Below are positions 21,940-30,249 of a DNA stretch of 32,204 nt, in pieces. Made by a program: the position numbers and the translations under genes. The stretch is taken from positions 1 through 32,204 of the forward strand of contig NZ_BAGN01000124.1 of assembly GCF_000308835.1 (NCBI RefSeq), read 5' to 3'. Every line of letters starts with the position of its first letter. Position 1 is the first letter of the stretch. This stretch comes from Nocardia vinacea NBRC 16497 (GTDB lineage: Bacteria > Actinomycetota > Actinomycetes > Mycobacteriales > Mycobacteriaceae). Under the pieces are notes generated by a model. That model saw only the letters and a program-made list of their open reading frames with translations. It made no database searches and had not been told where the DNA came from.

Positions 21940-22851
21940 TTATGAGAACAGTTCCGAGTGTTCGGCTATGTACCGCCCAACCGTGGATGGCGGCTGTCCC
22001 GTGATCTTTTCGACGTCGTCGGTGGCTCGGTCGTAACGTCCAGCGCGGTGCAGCAGCGCCATGGTGGCCAGATGTTGCTCGACGTGCGCGGGCAGACCTC
22101 GGGGCTCGAGGACCTCCTCGACCCAGGTTTCCTGGGGAATGTCGGTGCCGCGAATCTGCCGGTGAAGTCCCAAACTGTACTCGGCGGCCAGGCCATCGAT
22201 GTCCAAACGCGCCGGACCGGTCAATTCGTAGACCTCGCCGAGTCGGTGGGCAGGATCTAGGAGCACTGCCGTAATCGTGCGGGCCACGTCGCTGGTAGCT
22301 ATCGGTGACGTTCGACCCGTTCCGAAGGGCAGGGCCAAAACGTTTCGCTCTCGCAGCGACGGTGCCGCAAGTCCGGTGAATATCGGATTGTCCAGAAACA
22401 CCGTCGGCCTGATGTGCACGACCGGCACACCCGACCAGTTCAAGACATGCTCGGCGAGGTAATGCAGCCGATGTTGGCGAGACTCTCCCACACTGGTCAG
22501 CGTCATTTCAGAAACGGTCATCTGGGACATGTTCACGACCACCTCGAGGTGGCCGTATGCCAGTGCGGCGTCGCAGACGACCACCGTTGCCTGCAGGTAG
22601 CCCGGCGAAACCCCCATCGAAAAGAACATGCGATCGGTACCGTTCATCGCATCGACCACATCTCGTGGGTCGGTCAAGTCTCCGACTACGACTTCAGCGC
22701 CGAGTGCACGTAACGGCTCGGCGCGGGCGTCGTCGTGGTGCACCAACGCGCGAACGCGATCCCCACGTTCCCGCAATTGCTCGATCACCTGCCGGCTCAC
22801 GCCGCCGGTGCCACCACCCGCCCCGGTGATCAGGTACAAGGGCGCACTCAT
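21940..22851 (-). CDS. NmrA-like NAD(P)-binding protein
   Basis: 303 residues from the ATG at 22851, with GAGGAG upstream at good spacing. The nucleotide-binding loop is YLITGAGGGTGG at 6-17, followed by RVRALVHHDDARAEPLRALG and AEVVVGDLTDP, an atypical SDR of the NmrA/NAD(P)H-azoreductase type. VVNMSQMTVSE replaces the usual active-site region; the tail QPPSTVGRYIAEHSELF is family-typical. These proteins act as redox sensors or reductases without the YxxxK motif. Its start overlaps the stop of the small ORF before it (ATGA), so the two are translationally coupled. Confidence 0.87.
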   Translation of the reverse strand: MSAPLYLITGAGGGTGGVSRQVIEQLRERGDRVRALVHHDDARAEPLRALGAEVVVGDLTDPRDVVDAMNGTDRMFFSMGVSPGYLQATVVVCDAALAYGHLEVVVNMSQMTVSEMTLTSVGESRQHRLHYLAEHVLNWSGVPVVHIRPTVFLDNPIFTGLAAPSLRERNVLALPFGTGRTSPIATSDVARTITAVLLDPAHRLGEVYELTGPARLDIDGLAAEYSLGLHRQIRGTDIPQETWVEEVLEPRGLPAHVEQHLATMALLHRAGRYDRATDDVEKITGQPPSTVGRYIAEHSELFS

Positions 22852-23042
22852 GCTCGCTCCTCGAGGTGTGTTTCCCAATGCTCGGCAAGGGGTGTGCCGA
22901 CAAACCGCTCGAGCATCAACACGACTTCATGGACGGCTTCCGCGCCCTGGATGGCCCACGCCGCGCCGTCCCCGGTTACGTCGTCGGCCAAGTTGTCCAG
23001 CCACGCTGGATAGCACTGCTTCCCCATACATGTCGATGTCAT
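22848..23042 (-). CDS. Shortened SnoaL/NTF2-like protein (internal deletion)
   Basis: 64 residues from the ATG at 23042, with GGGAG at 7-nt spacing. The first 45 residues (WLDNLADDVTGDGAAWAIQG, AEAVHEVVLM) match the N-terminal helices of SnoaL-like nuclear-transport-factor-2 proteins. The last 20 (ERFVGTPLAEHWETHLEERA) look like the C-terminal tail of the same family, where VG-TP-AEH is usual. The central sheet, about 65-70 residues, is missing in frame. The start signal and ATGA coupling to the NmrA gene remain intact, so it could persist as a leader-like cistron or be non-functional. Confidence 0.5.
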   Translation of the reverse strand: MTSTCMGKQCYPAWLDNLADDVTGDGAAWAIQGAEAVHEVVLMLERFVGTPLAEHWETHLEERA

Positions 23043-23117
23043 GCCGCGTCTCCCGTGAAATCGGCAGCGTGCCGGCTCGCCGACGCGCACCCAGGATGTG
23101 TGACCCGTGACCGTGCA

Positions 23118-23123
23118 ACTATA
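23118..23123 (-). promoter_or_regulatory. Possible -10 element of the SnoaL-like/NmrA operon
   Basis: TATAGT on the minus strand would place transcription start about 69 nt before the ATG at 23042. No convincing -35 is seen. Confidence 0.3.
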
Positions 23124-23152
23124 TTGCGCCGCGGCCCGGGTTGCGGGGAATC

Positions 23153-23172
23153 CCGACGCTCGCCAGCGTCGG
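23153..23172. other. 8-bp-stem hairpin
   Basis: CCGACGCT-CGCC-AGCGTCGG is a perfect stem with a 4-nt loop, between the start of the minus-strand operon and the plus-strand fragment at 23179. It may be a terminator or an operator; there is no U-tract on either strand. Confidence 0.4.
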
Positions 23173-23178
23173 CCATAG

Positions 23179-23421
<243 letters not shown>

Positions 23422-23442
23422 GCGCTGAAAGCCCTGCGGCCG

Positions 23443-23784
23443 TTACGCGGTGATCGGCCGCGGATACACGCTCTGCATGGACAGGAATCGGATTTCGAGA
23501 TCCCGTTCGAGGTAGTCCATACGACGTTCCCAGAAGTCGCGCATATGCGGGAGCTCGAGGTGTCGGTCGAGGTCCTCCTTCGATCGCCACACCTCGTAGA
23601 AGACGAAGGTGGACCGATCGTCGACATCCTCGTGGAAGTGATACTCGAGAGCTCCGTCCTCTTCGCGGGTGGGCGCAACGAACGACAACAGAAGCTCTTT
23701 CAGCTCCGATACACGATCCGGCTTGGGGCGAGCGAAGCCCATCAGGGCAAAGGGAACCACCGCACTAGGTACGAAATCTGTCAT
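23443..23784 (-). CDS. Antibiotic-biosynthesis-monooxygenase/YgiN-like quinol monooxygenase
   Basis: 113 residues. Motifs are VPFALMGFARPKPDRVSELK, EDGALEYHFHEDVDD, TFVFYEVWRSKEDLDRHLEL and PHMRDFWERR, a dimeric ferredoxin-like barrel that needs no cofactor and oxidises or cycles quinols. The ATG at 23784 has GGAGGT only one base away, too close for efficient use; an alternative is ATG 23742, and a longer start at 23865 overlaps the divergent regulator. It is divergent from an ArsR repressor, and an extra operator half-site lies within its first codons, so it is most likely the regulated target. Confidence 0.82.
   Translation of the reverse strand: MTDFVPSAVVPFALMGFARPKPDRVSELKELLLSFVAPTREEDGALEYHFHEDVDDRSTFVFYEVWRSKEDLDRHLELPHMRDFWERRMDYLERDLEIRFLSMQSVYPRPITA
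23767..23774. promoter_or_regulatory. Extra ArsR half-site inside the monooxygenase gene
   Basis: AGGTACGA, identical to each arm of the palindrome at 23809-23830, recurs 42 bp away within the first codons of the divergent monooxygenase gene. It may allow cooperative binding or roadblock repression. Confidence 0.4.
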
Positions 23785-23808
23785 ACCTCCAGACGGTAAT
23801 TCGAGCCG

Positions 23809-23830
23809 AGGTACGATGCAAGTCGTACCT
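23809..23830. promoter_or_regulatory. ArsR operator, perfect 22-bp palindrome
   Basis: AGGTACGA-TGCAAG-TCGTACCT lies in the 66 bp between the divergent starts at 23784 and 23851. Eight-bp perfect arms with a 6-bp spacer suit a dimeric winged-helix repressor controlling both genes. Confidence 0.75.
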
Positions 23831-23850
23831 TCATGAGGATGGTGGTGTAG

Positions 23851-24231
23851 ATGCCGGACGACCAAGCGGACCCGGTGGATATGGAACTAGGGGCCGTACT
23901 GGCCGCGCTGGCGGATCGACACCGTCTCGAGGTGGTGCTGGCCCTGCTCGCGGATGCCGACGGCGCGGAGCGGCATTGCAGCTCGTTCGGTCTGCCGGTG
24001 TCGAAAGCTACTCGTACACACCACTTTCGGGTCCTGCGACAGGCGGGCGTCATTCGGCAGGTCAACCGCGGTAACAGCAACATGGCGCAATTGCGAAAGG
24101 ATGAGCTGGAACAGCGGTTTCCTGGACTGATCGAATTGTTGGTCGGGGAAAACAAGCGCCGAACCACCACCGCTGACGCCGACGCGCTCCCCCCGACCAC
24201 AGTCTTTCAACGCGGGCCAATCGGCCGTTGA
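23851..24231 (+). CDS. ArsR-family winged-helix repressor
   Basis: 126 residues. LGAVLAALADRHRLEVVLAL opens the winged helix, with recognition helix KATRTHHFRVLRQAGVIRQV and a wing at RGNSNMAQLRKDELEQRFPG. There is one cysteine, Cys43 in RHCSSFG, so the classical two-cysteine metal site is absent and a thiol-based redox or quinone sensor is a reasonable guess given the neighbouring quinol-monooxygenase-type gene. GAGG lies 12 nt upstream; a five-codon mini-ORF (ATG 23833) ends right before the start. Autoregulation is expected through the palindrome at 23809-23830. Confidence 0.87.
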   Translation: MPDDQADPVDMELGAVLAALADRHRLEVVLALLADADGAERHCSSFGLPVSKATRTHHFRVLRQAGVIRQVNRGNSNMAQLRKDELEQRFPGLIELLVGENKRRTTTADADALPPTTVFQRGPIGR

Positions 24232-24707
24232 ACTCCCTGACACTCGCGGGCCGGTCGGCGCGCCGTCTCCAGAGCACCAGCCAGCGCAAAGCACACGTGC
24301 GTCGCACGGCCCGGAACTGGGGCAGCATGCGCGGCTAGGACTCGACCCGGAACGAGAGCCATTGCAATGACCTAACCCCTTCCTTCGACAGATCGTCCAC
24401 TCTGCCAATCGGTTTCGGCGCCGATGAATCCGCGATCGATCGGCCGATTCAGGTGATCTACTGGCGCTACCCGGAATCGCCGCCGGCAACGGCCGTCGGA
24501 CCGGCGAAGGGTTCGACTAGTGCACAGGATTCGCTGCGATGGCGGCGGCGATACGCGATAGTTGGATGTATCAGCGGATCGTACCGAAGGTTATGGAATG
24601 TCCGGTTGACGAGCGGGTCCGACGATCACTCCGTCGGTGTCGCAGGGGTCCGGCGCACTGTGATTACCCTGGCGGAATAGTGCTTCGCCTCGGGAACAGG
24701 AGACGAC
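24232..24707. other. 476-bp gene-free stretch
   Basis: Between the ArsR gene and the small ORF at 24708. Open frames here are short and have no coding bias. GC content is less extreme than in the neighbouring genes. No clear palindrome or promoter could be assigned. Confidence 0.45.
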
Positions 24708-24815
24708 GTGTCGGTTCCGGGCAATGAGCAGACACAGCAGCCTGCGTCGAAGGGGCCGTGGGGGCGGGTGAGTCCCGCGCCGAATCCGCGGGATCAGGAC
24801 AGAAATGTGCGTTGA
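24708..24815 (+). CDS. Candidate 35-residue small protein
   Basis: GTG at 24708 is preceded by AGGAG at an ideal 5-nt spacing and the frame stops at TGA 24813-24815. The peptide MSVPGNEQTQQPASKGPWG, RVSPAPNPRDQDRNVR is polar, proline-rich and without a membrane segment. It ends four bases before the stop of the DUF4173 gene on the other strand. It could be a genuine small protein or the start of a truncated gene, since similar disordered N-termini occur on larger membrane proteins. Confidence 0.4.
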   Translation: MSVPGNEQTQQPASKGPWGRVSPAPNPRDQDRNVR

Positions 24816-24819
24816 CTAC

Positions 24820-27072
24820 CTAACGGGCGTTCGCGCGCGACAGGTTCCACCCCTGCCACGTGTCTTCATCGAGATCGCGGTGGATCGTGGAGAGCACTTC
24901 GCTGCGCTGCGGTTCGGGAAGCCGCTCGACGGCGGGGGCGATATCGGGTGAAAGCCTGCCGAGGTAGAGCGTGTCGAGGTTCTTGCCGTGCTCCCAGCGG
25001 TCGATATTCCGTTCCGCGACAAGGCCTTCCGGGTTGAGCACAGCCAGCACGACTAGCGTCGACATGGCGGTGCCGATGGCGGCGCGCGGGAGCCAGGTGC
25101 CGTCCAAGCGAAGGACAGCGGCGATCATCAATAGATACACCAGCCCCAGCCAGAGTTCGCATACCTCGACCAGCAGGCGCATGACGGTGAAGCCGTATGC
25201 CTGCTGGTAGGTCCACATGCGGCCGAGGGCGGAGGCCACGATGATCAGCGTCAGCACGCCGATCGCGCACAGCAGTATCCGCAGCCAGGCTCGGTCGGCA
25301 GCAGATTCCCTTGTGGCCCAACGCAATACGACGGCGATTACGGCGAAGGTGAGGATGGTGACGATCGAAAGCTGCCAGAATCCGCTGCGCGCGTATTCGG
25401 CGTAGGTGAGATTCGCTGTGCGCTGCACGTAGTCGTCACCGCCGAACAGCGCGACGAACTGGGCGGAGACGAAGACCGCGAACAGGATGGTCAGCGCGCC
25501 CACCGGCAGTGCCCACTCCAACCGTCGCAGACCTCGGCCGGACGGGGCGCCCGTCGCCGCGGCACGCGGACCCGCAAGCAGATACATGGCCCCGACGCTG
25601 CCCAGACCGAGTACCACGAACAGCACGATCCACTGCACAACCGATGGCACGTCGATCTCCGGCGTCACCGCGTCGAGCAGTTTCGCGAACGTCGCATCGG
25701 CGCCACCCAGCAACGGCACGAAAACCGCCAATAGTGCGAGCGTCACCGCAACCGACATCCCGGCTCGCCACGACCGGCGCGCCGGACCGTCACTGATCCG
25801 CCCGAACGCCGAATACACCCACGGAATGCCCGTGATCGACTCGATCGGCACCGCGATCACGTCGTACCACGCGCCATACACCGACCGCCGCCCGACAACG
25901 GCCAACGACCCGGCCACCCCGGCCCCGACGACACACAGCGCGAACAGCCACCCCGCAGCCCGCACCGCCCCAACCGCCAGCAGCGCCAACGCCAGGGTTG
26001 TCCACCACACCCGCCCCCAATTCACAGCGCGAACACCGAATCCCGATCCAGCCGGATCAGCTTCCGCACCAACGTCTTCCACAGTCGTCCGACCGCCGGT
26101 ACCGACCGGATCCGAGCTCCCCGATCCGCGCTCAGTCGCATTCGAGATGGGCGATTCCGGCGAGTTCGGTATCGACGCCGCATCGGCCCCCACCAAACCG
26201 CCGCTGTTCACTTCAGATCGATCGAACCGCGCGCCTGCATCTTCGAGTAACGTCCGACCACCGGGTATCTCGGGAACCAGGCGTCCTGGATCACGCCTCG
26301 TCTCCTCGGCCGCGGCCGAATGCTGTGCCGAGACGGCCGCTGCTGCCGTACGACGAGCGCGGCGGTCCACTGTGAATACCGCGGCCGCTGCTACCGAACC
26401 GGCGAGTACCCAACCGATTCCGGGGCGGTCCAATGGTATGAACACCGCGCCCGCGAGACCCGCGATGCCCGCTGCGGGCAGTACGCCTGGCGGGCAGGCG
26501 ATGCGTCGCCACCTCGGCACTTGTACAGGCCAGGGTCGCGGCGCGGGCAACGCGGAGCCCGGCGGCGGAACCGGCGGCATCATGGGCGGCGGCGCACTCG
26601 ATGACGGGCTCATCGGCATACTTGGCGGGCTCGACCACACACTCGACGAGGTCGGCTGCCGCGACCACGCGCTCGGCGGCACATTTGACGCCATTCCTGA
26701 TAGCCCGTCCGCCGTACCACTCGACGGCACTCCCCGATCCGCCGTCGAGGTGCCAGTGGGTGCGCTCGATTCCGTCTGCGCCACATCCTCTCTCGTCGGA
26801 TCCGATGCAGCCGACGCCCGTTCAGCGGACGACGCAGCCGACCCCTCGACAGCCTCCGGAACCGAATCACCGCCGGACTCGGCTGAGGTGAGCGCATCAC
26901 CCACGGATTCGGACGTGGTCAGGTGGTCGGACTCGGACGGTGTCTGCGTTTCGGCCGAAGAGTCGGCGACGTTCGGTACGCCGGCTGCCGATTCGGGTCG
27001 TACCTTCGGCTCCGATATCGCTGCGGGTTGGGTAGGCGATTCGGGTTGCGATGGATCGGATTGGTCTGGCAT
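24820..27072 (-). CDS. DUF4173 multi-pass membrane protein with disordered N-terminus
   Basis: 750 residues. The first 190 are disordered and rich in Ser, Thr, Pro and Glu. Two short hydrophobic segments (about 200-235, PPGVLPAAGIAGLAGAVFI) are followed by a second disordered stretch (about 240-345). The remaining 400 residues carry about ten transmembrane helices and the DUF4173 signatures VPIESITGIPWVYSAFG, VQWIVLFVVLGLG, FVSAQFVALFGGDDYVQRT, ANLTYAEYARSGFWQL and NPEGLVAERNIDRW. It lies just downstream of a two-component system, 73 bp after the kinase stop, and may be its target or partner. Molecular role unknown. Confidence 0.88.
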   Translation of the reverse strand: MPDQSDPSQPESPTQPAAISEPKVRPESAAGVPNVADSSAETQTPSESDHLTTSESVGDALTSAESGGDSVPEAVEGSAASSAERASAASDPTREDVAQTESSAPTGTSTADRGVPSSGTADGLSGMASNVPPSAWSRQPTSSSVWSSPPSMPMSPSSSAPPPMMPPVPPPGSALPAPRPWPVQVPRWRRIACPPGVLPAAGIAGLAGAVFIPLDRPGIGWVLAGSVAAAAVFTVDRRARRTAAAAVSAQHSAAAEETRRDPGRLVPEIPGGRTLLEDAGARFDRSEVNSGGLVGADAASIPNSPESPISNATERGSGSSDPVGTGGRTTVEDVGAEADPAGSGFGVRAVNWGRVWWTTLALALLAVGAVRAAGWLFALCVVGAGVAGSLAVVGRRSVYGAWYDVIAVPIESITGIPWVYSAFGRISDGPARRSWRAGMSVAVTLALLAVFVPLLGGADATFAKLLDAVTPEIDVPSVVQWIVLFVVLGLGSVGAMYLLAGPRAAATGAPSGRGLRRLEWALPVGALTILFAVFVSAQFVALFGGDDYVQRTANLTYAEYARSGFWQLSIVTILTFAVIAVVLRWATRESAADRAWLRILLCAIGVLTLIIVASALGRMWTYQQAYGFTVMRLLVEVCELWLGLVYLLMIAAVLRLDGTWLPRAAIGTAMSTLVVLAVLNPEGLVAERNIDRWEHGKNLDTLYLGRLSPDIAPAVERLPEPQRSEVLSTIHRDLDEDTWQGWNLSRANAR

Positions 27073-27145
27073 GGGGCTGCCCTTCCATGGGTGTGCGGGA
27101 TCGTCCCGGGACTTCGTGGTCCGGGTTGCGGAACATCGGGATGCG

Positions 27146-28234
27146 TTAAGGGGCGGGAATTACCACGCGGATGCGGGAGCCCGGATCGGCGACGGCTATC
27201 GTGCCGCCGTGTAGATCGACTATCCAGCGGGAGATGGCAAGGCCCAGGCCGGTACCGCCGCCGTCGCTGCGCCCGCCGCGGGTGAAGCGGTCGAAGATGG
27301 TGGCGCGCTCGGCGATCGGGATGCCGGGGCCCTGGTCTTGGACGTCGATGACGAGAGCACCGCGCTCGACGCGGGCCTCGATGCGGACTTCCCCGCCGGC
27401 GGGTCCGTGGCGGGCGGCGTTGTCGAGCAGGTTGAGCAGCACCTGATGCAAACGTGCACGGTCTGCGAAAACGCTTGCGCTGCTTGGTTGCACATCGGTG
27501 CGGAAGCGCACGCCGCGCCCGAGCGCTGCCGCGGCCACCTCGGCCTCGGCGATGACCTCGGCCAACAGCGGTGTGACGCTGAGTTCTTCGCGGTCGAGGG
27601 CGCGGGCGCCGGATTCGATGGTGGACAGGTCGAGCAGTTCGGAGACGAGTCGGCCGAGCCGTTCGGTTTGCGCGAGTGCGGTGCGCAGGGTTTTGTCGTC
27701 GGGTTCGGAGACACCGTCGACCATGTTCTCCAGCACCGCATTCAGCGCGGTGATCGGGGTGCGCAGTTCGTGGGAGACATTGGCGATCAGGTCGCGGCGC
27801 TGTTGGTCGGCAGCGGCCAGGTCGGCGGCCATCTGATTGAACGCGACCGCCAGCTGCCCGACCTCGTCGCGGGAGCTGGCCCGTACCCGGCGGGTGTAGT
27901 CGCCCTGCGCCATCCGCTTGGCCGCCGCGGTCATCTCGCGCAGCGGTCGAGTGGTGCCGTGCGCCAGGATCTGCGAGGTGATCAATGCGATCACCGTCGC
28001 CGCGATCGTCGTCTTCGGCGGCAGCCAGCCGATCCGCAGCCGGAAGAACCCGAACGCCACCCCGGCCGACCCGAGCATCAGAATCGCGAACTTCAGCTTG
28101 ATCGATTTCACCGGATCCAATGGTCGCGGCACCACTTCCGCTACCGCGTCCGACAAGCCGCGCAGTTTCCGCGAAACACTTGCACACCACTGCGTCCCCG
28201 CGTGCACGACATCGTCGGTGGTGTGATCGCTCAT
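27146..28234 (-). CDS. Sensor histidine kinase
   Basis: 362 residues from the ATG at 28234, which overlaps the response-regulator stop by four bases (ATGA). Two transmembrane helices (about 48-65 and 75-92) enclose almost no outside loop, so signals probably come through the membrane. A HAMP domain follows (RPLREMTAAAKRMAQGDYT), then HisKA with phospho-acceptor His155 in SHELRTPITAL, and HATPase_c with N-box LLDNAARHG, G1 DQGPGIP and G2 GGGTGLGLAIS. All catalytic motifs are intact. With the regulator at 28231 it forms a complete pair; the DUF4173 gene downstream may join the operon. Confidence 0.95.
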   Translation of the reverse strand: MSDHTTDDVVHAGTQWCASVSRKLRGLSDAVAEVVPRPLDPVKSIKLKFAILMLGSAGVAFGFFRLRIGWLPPKTTIAATVIALITSQILAHGTTRPLREMTAAAKRMAQGDYTRRVRASSRDEVGQLAVAFNQMAADLAAADQQRRDLIANVSHELRTPITALNAVLENMVDGVSEPDDKTLRTALAQTERLGRLVSELLDLSTIESGARALDREELSVTPLLAEVIAEAEVAAAALGRGVRFRTDVQPSSASVFADRARLHQVLLNLLDNAARHGPAGGEVRIEARVERGALVIDVQDQGPGIPIAERATIFDRFTRGGRSDGGGTGLGLAISRWIVDLHGGTIAVADPGSRIRVVIPAP

Positions 28235-28932
28235 CGCGCATCCAACGCATAACCGACACCGTGCACCGTGCGGATCACGTCCGCGCCGAGCTTGCGGCGC
28301 AACGCCTTGATATGGCTGTCGACCGCCCGGGTGCCCGCGGCATCGGCCCAGTCCCACACCTCTTCGAGCAATCGTTCCCGGGCCAGCACTACACGGGGAC
28401 GTCGTGCCAGCCGAGCTAGCAGGTCGAACTCGAGCGGGGTGAGTTGCGCTTCGACATCGGCGCGCCACACGCGACGCTGGTCCACATCGATGCGTAAGTC
28501 ACCGACGATGATGGTGGCGCCGTCACGCTCGGCGACGCGATCCACCCGGCGCAGCAGGGCGTGCACGCGAGCGGTGAGGACACGAAGCGAGAACGGCTTG
28601 GTCAAATAGTCGTCCGCGCCCACACCGAGGCCGATGAGCTGATCGGTTTCATCGGTACGCGCGGTGAGCATGAGAACCGGAATCGGGCGCGCGGCCTGAA
28701 TGCGACGGCACACCTCGAGACCGTCGAAGCCGGGCAGCATCACATCCAGCACGACCAGATCGGGCACGACTGCCTCGGCCGTCGCGACCGCCCCCGGACC
28801 GTCATGCGCGAGATCAACGGTGAACCCCTCGGCTCGCAGGCGCACCGCCACCGATTCCGCGATGGTGACCTCGTCGTCGACCACCAAAATCCTTCGCGCC
28901 GCCTGCCCATTGCCCGCCGCGTGCTGTTCCAT
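28231..28932 (-). CDS. OmpR/PhoB-type response regulator
   Basis: 233 residues from the ATG at 28932; the much longer open frame upstream is antisense to the protease. The receiver domain (13-125) has acidic pocket VVDDE at 18-22, phospho-acceptor Asp63 in VVLDVMLPG, Thr90 and Lys112 in LTKPF. The winged-helix domain (about 140-230) contains AQLTPLEFDLLARLARRP, RERLLEEVWDW and AVDSHIKALRRKLG, then TVHGVGYALD. It is the first gene of the regulator-kinase operon and is divergent from the protease at 29104, which could be a target. Confidence 0.95.
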   Translation of the reverse strand: MEQHAAGNGQAARRILVVDDEVTIAESVAVRLRAEGFTVDLAHDGPGAVATAEAVVPDLVVLDVMLPGFDGLEVCRRIQAARPIPVLMLTARTDETDQLIGLGVGADDYLTKPFSLRVLTARVHALLRRVDRVAERDGATIIVGDLRIDVDQRRVWRADVEAQLTPLEFDLLARLARRPRVVLARERLLEEVWDWADAAGTRAVDSHIKALRRKLGADVIRTVHGVGYALDAR

Positions 28933-29103
28933 GAACCGAAACCCTAGCCACCCGCTGTGGAGAGAACCCGCGTCAATTGTGGAGATTCCGTGTGCACCGC
29001 AGGCACGCTCGAGCAGGACGGCGGAGCCGGCGACACCAAACTGTTCCCCACCTGCAACGAAAGCGAACACGAGAAGCTGCGACCACGGCGGACAGTTAGC
29101 GAC

Positions 29104-29811
29104 ATGGTTGCTATGGGCAGGATCGTGATGCGCGTGCTCGTGGCCGCGGTCATCGCGGTCATCGCCCCCTCGGGGCTCCCCGGTGACGCGACGGCCGCAC
29201 AGACGGCGACGCTGGGCGGCGGCTCGGGCATCCTGATCGAGGGCCGAGCGGTATGCACCCTCACCGCGGTCGGCTATGACAGCGCCGACCGGATGGTCGG
29301 GCTCACCGCCGGACACTGCGCCGAGATCGGTATGTCCGTCCAGGCCGAGACGCAGCAGGCGGGCGTCATCGGCACCGTCGCCGCGGTCGACCACAGCGGC
29401 AACGACTTCGCAGTCATCGAATTCGACCGCACCAAGGTCACGCCGGTTCGCCAGGTGGCGCAGACCTTTATCGGTGGCATCGGCGCACCGCCGCAACCGG
29501 GCGATATCGTCTGCAAGAACGGCCGGACCTCCGGCTTCGACTGCGGTGTGGTGTGGGATACGCACGGGTGGTGGTTCCGGAGCCAGGTCTGCTCCAGGCC
29601 GGGTGATTCGGGCGGGCCGGTCACCCTTGGCGACCGGCTGGTCGGGATGAATATCGGGCATATCGGGATCGTGGTGCTCGGCGTGACCGTCTTCGACGTC
29701 GCCTGCGGCGCGGCGGCGGTGCACGATCCGGCCGTGGCGATCGACATCGGCGTAATCCTGGATGGGATGGATCAGTCGGGTGGCGTCGGTGCCGGGTTCC
29801 GGCCGGTCTGA
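29104..29811 (+). CDS. Secreted trypsin/chymotrypsin-like serine protease (S1 family)
   Basis: 235 residues from ATG 29104 (ATG 29113 is also possible; the frame extends to 28957 without support). Residues 1-31 are a signal peptide: VMRVLVAAVIAVIAPSGLPG then DATAAQ as the likely cleavage area. The triad is His71 in LTAGHC, Asp101 in NDFAVIEF and Ser169 in GDSGGP. Cysteines at 51/72, 137/147 and 163/201 can form the three disulfides of the streptogrisin-like group, but there is no pro-domain, so it may fold without one. No Shine-Dalgarno site is clear. Divergent from a two-component system. Confidence 0.88.
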   Translation: MVAMGRIVMRVLVAAVIAVIAPSGLPGDATAAQTATLGGGSGILIEGRAVCTLTAVGYDSADRMVGLTAGHCAEIGMSVQAETQQAGVIGTVAAVDHSGNDFAVIEFDRTKVTPVRQVAQTFIGGIGAPPQPGDIVCKNGRTSGFDCGVVWDTHGWWFRSQVCSRPGDSGGPVTLGDRLVGMNIGHIGIVVLGVTVFDVACGAAAVHDPAVAIDIGVILDGMDQSGGVGAGFRPV

Positions 29812-29819
29812 GATCCTCC

Positions 29820-30141
29820 GGCCTGCCCGTTCGTGCACTCGATGCTGAAGTGCGCCGACTGTCGAGCGAATACGGTGTCAACCTGATCGGCTTCGCACCC
29901 ATCGCCGCCACCATATATCCGCGCGCATGGGCCCAGAACCGACTTCGCATCAGCGCCCTCGGCCACACGCTGGTCGCCCGCGCCGTCGCCGCCACCTCAA
30001 ACACCCCCGGCTCCGATGACAGCAGCGTGACCCGCTGCAACCACTCGAACGCACCTTCGCGCTGGCACTTACCGCAGAATTGCGGTGCATGACAGACCAC
30101 ATGCTCCCTGGGTCGGCCGTCGACTCCGTGGCCGCTGGCAC
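29820..30141 (+). pseudogene. SGNH/GDSL-hydrolase 3' remnant
   Basis: A plus frame from 29820 reads GLPVRALDAEVRRLSSEYGV, NLIGFAPIAATIYPRAWAQN, RLRISALGHTLVARAVAAT and then degenerates before a stop at 30092. This is the last part of an SGNH hydrolase, in which D-R-L-H-x-S-x-x-G-H carries the catalytic Asp and His; both are lost here (N-R-L-R). In another frame APWVGRRLRGRW (from 30103) resembles the tail of such proteins. The 5' two-thirds with the active Ser is absent. The rest, to 30249, shows no gene. Confidence 0.5.
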
Positions 30142-30249
30142 GAATATCGCTCCCTAGCGGCCCGAGTTGCCACCCGTCTTCGCCTGACCGCCCCGGCTCA
30201 TCCGCGCTGGATAAGGAGCGTCACCGCGGAGTCGACACCAGGCCGAGCA

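Noticed and set aside
25487..27214. 575-codon plus-strand open frame
   Set aside because: It is exactly antisense to the DUF4173 gene; its Ser/Thr/Pro/Ala-rich product is a shadow of GC-rich codons on the other strand.
26919..28259. 446-codon arginine-rich minus frame
   Set aside because: It overlaps the histidine kinase in another frame; the kinase has all catalytic motifs and this frame has none.
28933..29838. Upstream extension of the response-regulator frame to 535 codons
   Set aside because: The extension is antisense to the secreted protease and the receiver domain begins near the ATG at 28932.
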